From JBBSIN01 sp038232055 (GTDB lineage: Bacteria > Actinomycetota > Actinomycetes > JADGOV01), in NCBI GenBank assembly GCA_038232055.1, contig JBBSIN010000019.1:1-36537 (forward strand): a stretch of 36,537 nucleotides of DNA, given 5' to 3'. A program made the position numbers and the translations under genes. Of the stretch, positions 18,774 to 27,348 are shown piece after piece (position 1 is the stretch's first letter; each line of letters begins with the position of its first letter). The notes beneath the pieces are model-generated. The model saw only the letters and a list, made by a program, of their open reading frames with translations. It searched no databases and had not been told where the DNA came from.

Positions 18774-19220
18774 TCAGTGCGCGCGGCGAGGGCGCGCGGC
18801 GAGGGCGCGGAGCGCGAGCCGGTAGGAGTCCACGCCGAGACCGCTGATGCTGCCGGTCGCCACCGCCGCGACCACGCTCGTCCGCCGGAAGTCCTCGCGC
18901 GCCGCCGGCTGCGACAGGTGCACCTCGAGGAGCGGTACGCCGGCCTCGGTGACGATCGCGGCCGCGTCCCGGATGGCGTAGGAGTAGTGCGTCCAGGCGC
19001 CGGGGTTCAGCACGACCCCGTCCGCGGTGTCCGCCGCCTCGTGCAGCCAGCCGATCATCTCGCCTTCGGCGTCGGTCTGCCGGACGTCGACCGCGGTGCC
19101 GAGCTCGTGGGCGACCTCGGTGCAGGTGGCGACGAGGTCGGCGTACGTCGCACTGCCGTAGATCGCCGGCTCCCTGGTGCCGAGCCGGCCGAGGTTCGGG
19201 CCGTTGAGGACGAGGATCAC
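18774..19220 (-). CDS. aroQ: 3-dehydroquinate dehydratase, type II
   Basis: Third step of the shikimate pathway, 3-dehydroquinate to 3-dehydroshikimate. It shows the type II signature LNGPNLGRLGTREPAIYG with the catalytic tyrosine, NPGAWTHYSYAIRDA with the active-site histidine, and EVHLSQPAAREDFR. Length is 148 residues from the GTG at 19220, which overlaps the aroB stop (GTGA). The last codons (LAARPRRAH) include a 13-bp tandem duplication at 18779–18804. Confidence 0.96.
   Translation of the reverse strand: MILVLNGPNLGRLGTREPAIYGSATYADLVATCTEVAHELGTAVDVRQTDAEGEMIGWLHEAADTADGVVLNPGAWTHYSYAIRDAAAIVTEAGVPLLEVHLSQPAAREDFRRTSVVAAVATGSISGLGVDSYRLALRALAARPRRAH
18779..18804. repeat. 13-bp tandem duplication in aroQ 3' end
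   Basis: Two perfect copies of GCGCGCGGCGAGG at 18779–18791 and 18792–18804. The unit is not a multiple of three, so its duplication would have changed the C-terminal residues of AroQ. Confidence 0.75.
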
Positions 19221-20278
19221 GTGCTCACCTCCGCGTAGGCCGCCGCCAGCAGGTCGGCCGTCGGGGCCTCCAGGATCGCCGGCTTCCCCACCCCGTCGAG
19301 GATGACGAAGCGCAGCCGTCCGCCCCGTGCCTTCTTGTCGACGCGCATCGCGTCGAGGAGGCGCGGCCAGGCGTCGGCGGCGTACGCCGTAGGCAGGCCG
19401 AGCTTCGAGAGGAGGCGGGCGTGCCGGTCGGCGGTCGCATCGTCCAGGCGGCCGGCCCGGCGGCCCAGCGCCGCGGCGAAGCACATGCCGACGGCGACGG
19501 CGTCGCCATGGCGCCAGCGGTAGCCCTCGACCCGCTCCAGCGCGTGGCCCAACGTGTGCCCATAGTTGAGGACCTCACGGCGGTCAGCCTCACGAAGGTC
19601 GCCGGCGACCACGTCGGCCTTCACCCGGATCGACCGCTCGACCAGCTGCCGCGCGTGCCGGCGGGGGTCGTCCTCGACCAGATCCAGGATGGCCGGGTCG
19701 GCGATAAAGCCGGTCTTGACCACCTCGGCGAGCCCGCTGGCGTAATCGGCCGGCGGCAGCGTCCGGAGCGTCGAGAGGTCGCAGACGACACCGGCTGGCG
19801 GGTAAAAGGCGCCGACGAGGTTCTTGCCGGCGGCGGTGTTGATGGCCGTCTTGCCGCCGACCGCGGCGTCGACCATGGCGAGCAGCGTGGTCGGGACGTG
19901 CACCACTCGCACGCCGCGCAGCCAGGTCGCCGCCACGAACCCGGCCAGGTCGGTCGTCGCACCCCCACCGACGGCGACGACCGCATCGGAGCGCGAGAGC
20001 TCGGCCCGGCCGAGAGCGTCCCACAGCAGCTCCGCGGTCCGGACGCTCTTGTCGGCCTCCTCGCCGGCCACCGCGACCGCATGGACCTCGATGCCCGCCC
20101 GGGCGACAAAGCCCGCAACCTCGTCGGCGACGGCACGCACCGCCTCGGCGTACACCAGCAGCAGCTTTCCGGCGCCGGTCAGCAGCGCCGGCACCTCGCC
20201 GAGCACGGAGGTGCCCACCACGACGTCGTACGGCGCCTCGCCACCGACGCCGATCCTGCTCACGCCCATCGCGCTCAC
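19217..20278 (-). CDS. aroB: 3-dehydroquinate synthase
   Basis: Second step of the shikimate pathway; uses NAD+ and a divalent metal. Motifs: VGGGATTDLAGFVAATWLRG for NAD binding, VPTTLLAMVDAAVGGKTAIN, and the metal-binding EVLNYGHTLGHALE. I use the GTG at 20278, which overlaps the aroK stop as GTGA; an ATG two codons upstream (20284) and another three codons downstream (20269, MGVSRIGV) are alternatives with no decisive ribosome binding site. About 353 residues. Confidence 0.95.
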   Translation of the reverse strand: MSAMGVSRIGVGGEAPYDVVVGTSVLGEVPALLTGAGKLLLVYAEAVRAVADEVAGFVARAGIEVHAVAVAGEEADKSVRTAELLWDALGRAELSRSDAVVAVGGGATTDLAGFVAATWLRGVRVVHVPTTLLAMVDAAVGGKTAINTAAGKNLVGAFYPPAGVVCDLSTLRTLPPADYASGLAEVVKTGFIADPAILDLVEDDPRRHARQLVERSIRVKADVVAGDLREADRREVLNYGHTLGHALERVEGYRWRHGDAVAVGMCFAAALGRRAGRLDDATADRHARLLSKLGLPTAYAADAWPRLLDAMRVDKKARGGRLRFVILDGVGKPAILEAPTADLLAAAYAEVST

Positions 20279-20781
20279 GTCCATCCCGCCGCCAACAGCA
20301 CCTCGCCGGCCACCTCCTCCGGCGGGCGGCCGTCGGTCGCGACGGTGACCGATGCGACCTGCTCGTACAGGGGTCGCCGATCCCTTAGCAGCCGGTTCAG
20401 CTCGGCCCGCGGGTTGCCAAGCAGCAGCGGCCGGTCCCGCGAGAGGCCGACCCGTTTGGCCGCGTGCGCGATTCCCACGTCGAGAAAGACCACCCGATGC
20501 CCGGTGAGCAACGTTCTGGTGCCCTCGTCGAGCACCGCTCCCCCACCGAGGGCAAGGACCCCGTCGCGATCGTCGAGGGCGCGGCGTACGGCGGCCCGCT
20601 CCAGCTGCCGGAAGTGCTCCTCACCGAGGTCGAAGAAGATGTCGGAGATCGACGTTCCCGTCTCGTCCTCGATCGTGGCGTCGGTGTCCTGGAACGTCAG
20701 GCCGAGGGAATCGGCGACGATCCGGCCCACGGTGGTTTTCCCCGCCCCCGGCGCTCCGACGAGCACCAGCACCGGCGGCAT
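20275..20781 (-). CDS. aroK: Shikimate kinase
   Basis: Phosphorylates shikimate at O3. The P-loop GAPGAGKTT is at residues 9–17, the DTD motif follows in FQDTDATIE, then LALGGGAVLDE and the lid arginines in SRDRPLLLG. Length is 168 residues. The ATG at 20781 shares one base with the aroC stop (TGATG), and its stop overlaps aroB. Confidence 0.96.
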   Translation of the reverse strand: MPPVLVLVGAPGAGKTTVGRIVADSLGLTFQDTDATIEDETGTSISDIFFDLGEEHFRQLERAAVRRALDDRDGVLALGGGAVLDEGTRTLLTGHRVVFLDVGIAHAAKRVGLSRDRPLLLGNPRAELNRLLRDRRPLYEQVASVTVATDGRPPEEVAGEVLLAAGWT

Positions 20782-21959
20782 CAGCGGATCCGGAGGGCGT
20801 CGACGTAGCCGGTCAGGTTGCGTCGCGACTCCTCGACGCTGTCACCGCCGAACTTCTCCAGCATCGCGTCCGCCAGCACGAGCGCCACCATGGCCTCGGC
20901 AACGACGGCAGCGGCCGGTACGGCGCAGACGTCGGAGCGCTGCGCTATCGCCTTTTCCGGCTCACCGGTGGCCACGTCGATCGTCGCCAGTGGCCGGGAC
21001 AGCGTCGAGATCGGCTTCATCGCCGCGCGTACCCGCAGCACCTCACCGGTCGACATCCCGCCCTCGACGCCGCCCGCCCGGCCGGTGAGCCGGCGTACGC
21101 CGTCCGGGCCCGGTGCGATCTCGTCGTGCGCCTGCGAGCCGCGGCGGCGGGCCCCGGCGAAGCCGTCACCGACCTCGACCGCCTTGATCGCCTGGATGCC
21201 CATGAGCCCCGCCGCCAGCCTCGAGTCCAGCCGGCGGTCCCAGTGCACGTGGCTGCCGAGGCCGGGCGGCAGCCGGTGCGCGACGACCTCGACCACCCCG
21301 CCCAGCGTGTCGGCGTCGGCCTTGGCCGCGTCGATCTCGGCCACCATGGCCGCGCTCGCGCCCGGGTCGAGACAGCGCACCGGGTCTGCGTCGATGCGGT
21401 CGCGGTCGGCCGGCGACGCCATCCCGTCGTACGACGTCTCGGCCGCGCCGATGGCCACCACCGAGCTCAGCACCTCGATGCCGCCCACCTGGCGCAGGAA
21501 CGCCTGCGCCACCGCGCCGAGCGCGACCCGGGCGGCGGTCTCCCGCGCGCTGGCGCGCTCGAGCACCGGCCGGGCGTCGCCGAAACCGTACTTCTGCATG
21601 CCCGCGAGGTCGGCGTGCCCGGGCCGGGGCCGGGTGAGCGGCGCGTTGCGCGCGAGGCCGGCGAGCTCGGCCGGCGCCACAGGGTCGGCGGCCATCACGG
21701 CCGACCATTTCGCCCATTCGGTGTTGCCCACCCGCACGGCCACCGGCGAGCCCAGCGTCACGCCGTGTCGCACGCCGCCGAGAACTTCGACGTCGTCGCG
21801 CTCGAAGCCCATCCGGGCACCGCGGCCGTAGCCGCCCCGTCGGCGTTCGAGCGCTCGGGAGAGGTCGGCGGTCGTGACCTGCACGCCGGCCGGCAGGCCC
21901 TCGAGGATCGCGACGAGAGCCGGCCCGTGGGACTCTCCGGCGGTCAGCCAGCGCAGCAC
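20781..21959 (-). CDS. aroC: Chorismate synthase
   Basis: Final step to chorismate, using reduced FMN as a catalyst. Length is 392 residues from the ATG at 21959. The family start MLRWLTAGESHGPAL is clear, followed by RRRGGYGRGARM, RPRPGHADLAGMQKYGFGDAR, ARRRGSQAHDEI and GGVEGGMSTGE. First of the overlapping aroC-aroK-aroB-aroQ set; 30 bp separate it from the last gene of the pilus locus upstream, so read-through from that locus is possible. Confidence 0.97.
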   Translation of the reverse strand: MLRWLTAGESHGPALVAILEGLPAGVQVTTADLSRALERRRGGYGRGARMGFERDDVEVLGGVRHGVTLGSPVAVRVGNTEWAKWSAVMAADPVAPAELAGLARNAPLTRPRPGHADLAGMQKYGFGDARPVLERASARETAARVALGAVAQAFLRQVGGIEVLSSVVAIGAAETSYDGMASPADRDRIDADPVRCLDPGASAAMVAEIDAAKADADTLGGVVEVVAHRLPPGLGSHVHWDRRLDSRLAAGLMGIQAIKAVEVGDGFAGARRRGSQAHDEIAPGPDGVRRLTGRAGGVEGGMSTGEVLRVRAAMKPISTLSRPLATIDVATGEPEKAIAQRSDVCAVPAAAVVAEAMVALVLADAMLEKFGGDSVEESRRNLTGYVDALRIR

Positions 21960-21989
21960 GCCAAGGAGTCTGTCAAACGCCGCCGGGCG

Positions 21990-23195
21990 TCACCGAAGCA
22001 CGAAGGAGTCGAAGCCGACCCGGCTGCCCTTCGACCCAGCCGGCACGGCGCCGGTCACGAGCACCTGAACGGCGTGCGCGCCGGGGCCGAGCGGGCCCGA
22101 GTAGGCGGTCACGCCACATCGGGTGTAGCTCTGATAGAGCGTCGCCGTCGCTTTCTTGACGCCGTCGACGTAGACGTCGGCGCCGCCCGACGTCGGCCCC
22201 TTGCACAGCTTGACCGTCACCCCGGTCCCGGCGACCAAGGCGCCGACCGAGGGCAGCCCGCCGGCGAGGTAACGCGCGTTGGCCGATTCCGCGGCCGCGG
22301 CGCCACCGGTCGCGTCCGTGGCCACCATCTGGCTCCACGCGTCGCGGGCGGCGGAACCGGCGGCGGTGCCCTCCTGGGTCGCCCACACACCGGTGACCCA
22401 CCGGTCGACGTAGACCCAGCTGCCTCGCGAAGCCGCGCGGTGGGCACCGACGACGACGAGCTTGACGGTGTGCCGGCCGGGCCACATGCTGCCCGGCCGC
22501 GACGACCAGACGCGCGCGCGCCACTGCGTGCTCGGGGCGTAGAAGTCGACGGTGCCCTGGAAGACGTTGTCGAGGTAGACGTGGGCGTAGCCGCCGGACG
22601 TGGACCGTACGCCGTCGAGGGCCACCGACGTGCCGGTGAAGGACAGCGACGTGGAGTCCATGGGAGTCGCCGACTTGCCGTACGTCCCACCGTAGGCGTT
22701 GCTAGTGCTGTCCGGGTCCCACCGCTGCACCAGCGCCTTGCTGCCGGGGACGACGTAACGCGACGTGCGCACCGTCCTGGTGCTCGCCACGGCGATGTTG
22801 TCGCGGCCGTCCCTGACCGTCGACGTGACGGACAGCCGGTAGGTCATGCCGGGGACCAGCGGCGACGCCGGCCGCAGGGTCGCCACGGTGCCCTTTACCG
22901 AGACGCGCGACGGCACCGGGTTCGAGCCGCCGACGGGGAACAGCCGCAGCGAGGACGGCGTCACCCCGGTCACGGCTTCGCTGAAGGCAACCGACACGGC
23001 GCCCGTGATCGCCATCCCATTGGCCGTCGTGATCCGCGCGGTCGGCGCTGCATCGCCGACGAGCTGTCGGCCCGTGCCCCATGCCCAGGCCGGGGCTCCG
23101 GCGCCGGCGACGAGCGCCGCCGCGGCGAGGCCCGCAACCGCGACCCGCGCGCCGGTCCCCACCATCTTCGAGCGCTGCATTGCGTCGGCCTTCAC
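21990..23195 (-). CDS. Secreted Ig-like / repeated beta-domain protein at the end of the pilus operon
   Basis: 401 residues from a GTG at 23195 that overlaps the upstream stop (GTGA); an ATG at 23180 is an alternative. A signal peptide is clear (VAVAGLAAAALVAGAGAPAWA). Next comes a Big_5/SbsA-like Ig domain (ITTANGMAITGAVSVAFSE to GMTYRLSVTSTVRDG). After that come two copies of a beta-rich module with the pattern GTxVxL…ADVYVDG…GxHxVxxxVxG…GxxVxxDxFV, around residues 170–270 and 310–400. Similar modules occur, from memory, in secreted actinobacterial enzymes and sugar-binding proteins. It has no pilin motif. Its position and coupling suggest a surface or pilus-associated role, possibly adhesion; that is inference. 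Confidence 0.75.
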   Translation of the reverse strand: MKADAMQRSKMVGTGARVAVAGLAAAALVAGAGAPAWAWGTGRQLVGDAAPTARITTANGMAITGAVSVAFSEAVTGVTPSSLRLFPVGGSNPVPSRVSVKGTVATLRPASPLVPGMTYRLSVTSTVRDGRDNIAVASTRTVRTSRYVVPGSKALVQRWDPDSTSNAYGGTYGKSATPMDSTSLSFTGTSVALDGVRSTSGGYAHVYLDNVFQGTVDFYAPSTQWRARVWSSRPGSMWPGRHTVKLVVVGAHRAASRGSWVYVDRWVTGVWATQEGTAAGSAARDAWSQMVATDATGGAAAAESANARYLAGGLPSVGALVAGTGVTVKLCKGPTSGGADVYVDGVKKATATLYQSYTRCGVTAYSGPLGPGAHAVQVLVTGAVPAGSKGSRVGFDSFVLR

Positions 23196-23914
23196 AGCTT
23201 GACGGTCTGGCCGGCGACAATGTCGAACGGCACCCGGTTGCGGTACTGGACGGTGGCGTAGAGAACGCCCGACGCGTTGGAGTGGACGCTGCGCAGCGTC
23301 AGGCTGCCGGCGAAGGAATCCCCGACCACGACCGTGTAGGACTTGACGCCGTCGACGACGAAGCGCACCCGGTACGTCGACCCGTATGCACTCGGCGCAC
23401 CTCTGGCGGTGAGCGAGGTGTGCTTCGTGCTCGTCTTCGGCTTGGACGTCGTCGGCGTCGTCGGCGTCGTCGGCGTCGGCGTCGTCGGGGTGGTAGTGCC
23501 GCCGGATGACCCGCCGCTGTAGCTCGGGGTGCTGGGCGCACTCCACGGGCTCGGCTGCGGGTTCGTCGTCGACGTTGACTGCCCAGGGCTCGTCGCCGAC
23601 GCCCCGGACGTGTCGGCGTACTGCACCGTGAACGGGTCACGGACGACGACGTTGCGGTAGTCCGTGGGCGCTTGGACGCCGTCCGAAGGGCTGGGAGAGG
23701 GCCGAGGCGAGACCGGTCGGACGGAGTGCGTCGCGACCGCGATCGGGCCGGCCTCGTCCGAGCCGCCGAGCAGCTTGGGCACTCCGACGAGCAGGACGAG
23801 GAGACCGAGGACGCCGAGCCCGACGGTCAACAACAGGCGCTTGCTGGACGACGACGCCGACGAGTCGTTCGCGATCGAGTCGGATCCGCCTGCAAAAAAG
23901 GGCAGCTTCGGCAT
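23192..23914 (-). CDS. Bitopic membrane protein in the pilP position
   Basis: 240 residues. A polar N-terminus is followed by one transmembrane helix (LLLTVGLGVLGLLVLLVGV, about residues 27–46). Then come the segment NVVVRDPFTVQY, a long Pro/Thr/Ser linker (TTTPTTPTPTTPTTPTTSK), and a C-terminal beta domain (YRVRFVVDGVKSYTVVVGDS to the end). In PilP and GspC proteins an RDPF motif also precedes a small beta domain, and here the gene follows pilM, pilN and pilO exactly where pilP sits in Gram-negative operons. Unlike PilP it is not a lipoprotein, and there is no secretin gene in view. I infer a PilP-like alignment-complex part adapted to a single-membrane cell. It begins 8 bp after pilO. Confidence 0.7.
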   Translation of the reverse strand: MPKLPFFAGGSDSIANDSSASSSSKRLLLTVGLGVLGLLVLLVGVPKLLGGSDEAGPIAVATHSVRPVSPRPSPSPSDGVQAPTDYRNVVVRDPFTVQYADTSGASATSPGQSTSTTNPQPSPWSAPSTPSYSGGSSGGTTTPTTPTPTTPTTPTTSKPKTSTKHTSLTARGAPSAYGSTYRVRFVVDGVKSYTVVVGDSFAGSLTLRSVHSNASGVLYATVQYRNRVPFDIVAGQTVKL

Positions 23915-23922
23915 GGTGCTTC

Positions 23923-24591
23923 CTACGAGCCGCTGCCGGACGCGCCGGCAGGAGAGGGAACCGGACCCGCGGTGGCGGACGGCGCGGAGACGAACGCGGA
24001 GACGGCCACCGGGGCCTGCAACGTCGGGGTCGTGCTGGCGCCTGCGTCGCTCGCCTGGGGGGCTACCGACACGGACGAAACCAGCAGCGACCGACGCTGC
24101 TTCTCGAGGACGTCGAGGAAACGCTCGAGCTTCTCGTAGCTGCCCTGGACGGTCAGGGACACCGGAACGGTGAGGTAAGTGCTGCTCGCCGTACCGGGAG
24201 CCGTTGGCGCAACCGGGCTGGTCGCCGTCCCGGTCGTGGCCGCGGGCGTCGGGGTGGCCGGCGTGGCGGGGGCGATGGTCGTGACCGTCGCCCCGCTCTG
24301 CTGGGCGATGGCGGTGAGGCCGCGAACCAGGCTCGGCAGCTCCACGGCGGTCGGCATCTTCGTCCGGAAGGCAGCGAGTCGACGTTGCTGCGCCGGCAGG
24401 TCCGCCGCCTGCTGCTTGAGCATGGTGATCTGGCTCCGCAGCTGTGTCTGCTGCTGTTCCACATCGGCCTGCTGCGAGCGCAGGTCGGCGATCGCGGCCC
24501 GCTTGGGCGAGAGCAGGAGGAACCAGCCCGCCGCCAGCACGGCCACCACCGCCGCGGCCGTCGCGAGGGAAAGGGCCTTGGTGCGGGTCAC
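23923..24591 (-). CDS. pilO: Type IV pilus inner-membrane protein PilO
   Basis: Alignment-complex protein that pairs with PilN. N-terminal transmembrane helix (LATAAAVVAVLAAGWFLLL), a Gln-rich coiled coil (RSQQADVEQQQTQLRSQI), LPAQQRRLAAFRTKMP, then a ferredoxin-like domain with VQGSYEKLERFLDVLEK, a PilO hallmark. Ala/Pro/Thr-rich low-complexity stretches interrupt the domain and end the protein. Length is 222 residues. The GTG at 24591 overlaps the pilN stop (GTGA). Confidence 0.9.
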   Translation of the reverse strand: MTRTKALSLATAAAVVAVLAAGWFLLLSPKRAAIADLRSQQADVEQQQTQLRSQITMLKQQAADLPAQQRRLAAFRTKMPTAVELPSLVRGLTAIAQQSGATVTTIAPATPATPTPAATTGTATSPVAPTAPGTASSTYLTVPVSLTVQGSYEKLERFLDVLEKQRRSLLVSSVSVAPQASDAGASTTPTLQAPVAVSAFVSAPSATAGPVPSPAGASGSGS

Positions 24592-25361
24592 GGCAGTCCT
24601 CCGTCGTCGCCGGCGTACCGGCCCGAGAGCAGTTGGCTGGTCAGTACGGCGGTCGACGTAAACGTCACGTACCCGGCGCCGCCGTCGGGCCGCGACGACG
24701 TGCTGAAGTAGGCATCGCGTACGCCGCGCTGCTTGCCGATCGCGTCGAGCCAGGCCGCCACGTCGTCATGGCTGCCGGCCTTGCCGGTCACGGTCAGGGT
24801 GCCTAGGGCGCTCGCGGCGGCGGTAGGCGTGCCGGCCGGTCCAGCGGGCGAAGCCGTCCCGGCTGTTCCACCGGGTGAGGCCGGCGCGGCCGGACCAGCC
24901 GCCACGGTGCCCGATGGCGTCACGGCACCGGGCGAGGCCGCACCCTGTGTGATCGTCATGTTCTCGATCTGAATACTGGCCGGCACGGTCGCGCTGAGCT
25001 CGGCAAGGAAGCGCGAGAAGCGCACCTCCTGCCCCAGTGCCGTCCGTAGGGTGTTCCGGGCCGTGTCGACCTCTCGGTAGGTCGCCGTCACTGAGGCGTA
25101 GCCGGCGGCCTCCGCCTGGAGTCGGGCGGAGCGCTGCTGTCCGACGGTCAGGTCCCGGTTGGCCGCTTGCTGGGAACCGGCGAGCAGGACATCGAGCCCG
25201 CCCACGGTGGCCACGGCCGCGAGCACCGCGAGCACGAGCCCGACCTGCATGCGCCGGAGGGCGCGTTGGACTGCGACCTCACCGGGAACCAGGTTGATGG
25301 CCGGCAGCGGTGTCGTCGACGTGACGGTCGGCGCCAGCTCGAGAACGGAAGTGTTGTTCAT
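24588..25361 (-). CDS. pilN: Type IV pilus assembly protein PilN
   Basis: Inner-membrane partner of PilM and PilO. The cytoplasmic N-terminus carries PAINLVPGE, the short motif by which PilN binds PilM. One transmembrane helix follows at about residues 40–60, then a coiled coil and a ferredoxin-like domain (RFSRFLAELSATVPASIQIE, TVTGKAGSHDDVAAWLDAI). An Ala/Gly/Pro-rich insertion of about 50 residues splits that domain. 257 residues from the ATG at 25361, which overlaps the pilM stop (ATGA). Confidence 0.9.
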   Translation of the reverse strand: MNNTSVLELAPTVTSTTPLPAINLVPGEVAVQRALRRMQVGLVLAVLAAVATVGGLDVLLAGSQQAANRDLTVGQQRSARLQAEAAGYASVTATYREVDTARNTLRTALGQEVRFSRFLAELSATVPASIQIENMTITQGAASPGAVTPSGTVAAGPAAPASPGGTAGTASPAGPAGTPTAAASALGTLTVTGKAGSHDDVAAWLDAIGKQRGVRDAYFSTSSRPDGGAGYVTFTSTAVLTSQLLSGRYAGDDGGLP

Positions 25362-26434
25362 GACGCCATCCGCATTGCAAGTCCGACTGTGACAGTTGCG
25401 ACATCGAGTAGGTCCGACTGCGCCACTTCCGCGCCCCGCGGGCGCGGAAGCTGGAAGCCGGTCAGCTCGCCAGCCCCCACGACCGGCAGCCGCGTGGCGA
25501 CACCGAGCCGCTGGGCCAGGTTGCCGAGCCGACTGCCGCCGCCGGAGAGGACGATCCGCGAGAGCGGCGTGGCGCCGGGCTGCGCCCGATAGAAGTCGAG
25601 AGAACCGCGGATCTCCTCGACGAAGGCGGCCGCCGCGTACTCGACGGCGCGCGCCGTCGGGTCCTGCGTCGAGAGCGGCTCGTCCGGTGTGCGCATTGCA
25701 GCCGCGAGCTTGAGCGACTCCGCCTCCTCGATCGGTATCCCGAGGTTCTCCGACACCGCGTCGGTGACGGTTCCGCCACCCTGCATGAGGATGCGGACGA
25801 AGCGCGGCCGACCGCCGGTGTGCACGAGGATGTTCGTGACCGCCGCGCCGATGTCGACAATGGCCTCCGTCGTGTTGCCGTCCGAGGCGGCCGGCCCGTC
25901 GAGGGTGGCCACCATGCGCAGCAGGGCGAACGGCGTCAGGTCGACCACGTCGGCGCGCAATCCAGCCGCCCGCACGCAGCCGATGGCGGTGCGTACCATG
26001 CCGGCGTCGGCCGCGACGAGCATGATGCGCGCCATCCGCGCGCCGCCGTCGCCGACGAACTCCTCCAGCCGGTGGTAGTCGAGGATCGCGTCCTCGATCG
26101 GCATCGGCAGCAGGTCCTGCGCCTGGAACTGCAGAGCCGCACGCATCTCCGCCGGTGGCAGCCACGGCAGGTCCACCTGTCGGACGACGACCCGGCGGTT
26201 CGCCACGCTGACGGCCACCCGCTTCGTCTTCAGCCCGACGGAGCGCGCCAGCTGCTTGACCGCTGTCGTCACCACTGCCGGGTGGACGATCTCCCCGTCC
26301 CGGACGGCACCGGGCGGCAGCGCCACCTCGCCGAAGCGGTGGATCCGGACGCCGCCGGAGCCCACGGACACCTCCGCCGCTCGTACCGCGGTCGTCCCGA
26401 TGTCGAGACCCGCTGCTCGTGCACCAGCCACCAT
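25358..26434 (-). CDS. pilM: Type IV pilus assembly ATPase-like protein PilM
   Basis: Cytoplasmic actin/FtsA-fold protein that docks on PilN. Nucleotide-binding elements are visible: GLDIGTTAVRAAEV at the N-terminus, AIVDIGAAVTNILVHTGG in the middle and IVLSGGGSRLGNLAQRL near the C-terminus. ALQFQAQDLLPMPIEDAILDY is typical of PilM. About 358 residues from the ATG at 26434; a GTG one codon before and another one codon after are equally close to the GAGGAG ribosome binding site. First of the coupled pilM-N-O set. Confidence 0.93.
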   Translation of the reverse strand: MVAGARAAGLDIGTTAVRAAEVSVGSGGVRIHRFGEVALPPGAVRDGEIVHPAVVTTAVKQLARSVGLKTKRVAVSVANRRVVVRQVDLPWLPPAEMRAALQFQAQDLLPMPIEDAILDYHRLEEFVGDGGARMARIMLVAADAGMVRTAIGCVRAAGLRADVVDLTPFALLRMVATLDGPAASDGNTTEAIVDIGAAVTNILVHTGGRPRFVRILMQGGGTVTDAVSENLGIPIEEAESLKLAAAMRTPDEPLSTQDPTARAVEYAAAAFVEEIRGSLDFYRAQPGATPLSRIVLSGGGSRLGNLAQRLGVATRLPVVGAGELTGFQLPRPRGAEVAQSDLLDVATVTVGLAMRMAS

Positions 26435-26543
26435 CACTCCTCGAGTTCGCGAGCGCGCGAGACGAGAGTCAGCCGTGCCCGCTCAAGAAGAAGGTTCGGC
26501 GTCAGGTGGCGCTGCCTTGAGCGGCGGGACGCGGCGAAAGCGG

Positions 26544-27320
26544 TCAGCTACCGGTGCTGAGCCACAGCCGGGTCAGCGGCTCGCCCACGAGAACCGTCAG
26601 CAACGCGCCGCACAGCATGAACGGTCCGAACGGGACCGCGCTCTTGCGACCGGCACGGCCCGCAAGCAGGAGACCGACGGCGACGACCCCGCCGAGGAAG
26701 AAACCCGCGAAGAGGCCCACTGCCCACGGCCCCCACCCGAGCCAGGCGGTGTAGAGACCGAGCACGCCGGCCAGCTTCACGTCGCCCCACCCCATGCCAC
26801 CAGGATGGGCGAAGGCCAGCAGGAAGTAGACGGCGAAGAGCGCCGCCATACCGAGCAGGGCACGAAGAAAGGCCCACGGGTCCTGCTCGCCGAGGGAAGC
26901 CAGGGCGAGCAGCACCGCCCCGACGACGTACGACGGCAGCGTGAGCACGTCGGGCAGCCGGCGTACGTCGAGGTCAATGAGCGCGAGCGCGACGCTGACG
27001 GCCGCCAGGTAGAGGTACGCCGGCAGTGCCAGGCTGAAGCCGAACCGCAGTGCGAGGACGGCGAAGAGCGCCGCCGTCGAGAGCTCGACGGCGGCGTACC
27101 GCGGGCTGATAGCTCCCCGGCAGTCGCGGCAGCGACCGCGTAGGGCGAGCCAGGACAGCACCGGGACGTTGTCCCGGCGACGCACGGCCGCCCCGCAGGA
27201 CGGGCAGTGTGAGCTGGGTCTGACGACGCTCTCGCCCCGTGGTACCCGCCAGATCACGACGTTGAGGAAGGAGCCGACCAGCAGACCGAGCACTGCGGCG
27301 GCGAGTGCCAGCGCGATCAC
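26544..27320 (-). CDS. pilD: Prepilin leader peptidase / N-methyltransferase
   Basis: Polytopic A24 aspartic peptidase that cleaves prepilins after the conserved glycine and methylates the new N-terminus. The N-terminal loop has the two CxxC pairs CPSC and CRDC. The catalytic aspartates lie in ALIDLDVRRLPD and GMGWGDVKLAG. About seven or eight hydrophobic segments. Length is 258 residues with a GTG start. It lies between the minor pilin genes and pilM, 28 bp after the pilX-like gene, so its substrates (pilA and minor pilins) are adjacent. Confidence 0.95.
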   Translation of the reverse strand: MIALALAAAVLGLLVGSFLNVVIWRVPRGESVVRPSSHCPSCGAAVRRRDNVPVLSWLALRGRCRDCRGAISPRYAAVELSTAALFAVLALRFGFSLALPAYLYLAAVSVALALIDLDVRRLPDVLTLPSYVVGAVLLALASLGEQDPWAFLRALLGMAALFAVYFLLAFAHPGGMGWGDVKLAGVLGLYTAWLGWGPWAVGLFAGFFLGGVVAVGLLLAGRAGRKSAVPFGPFMLCGALLTVLVGEPLTRLWLSTGS

Positions 27321-27348
27321 GCGGTCGAATCCGGCTCGCGTGGAACGG

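Noticed and set aside
23446..23500. CRISPR-like or microsatellite repeats (GTCGGCGTC) in the pilP-like gene
   Set aside because: They encode the Thr/Pro linker of the protein; the units are too short and there are no spacers.
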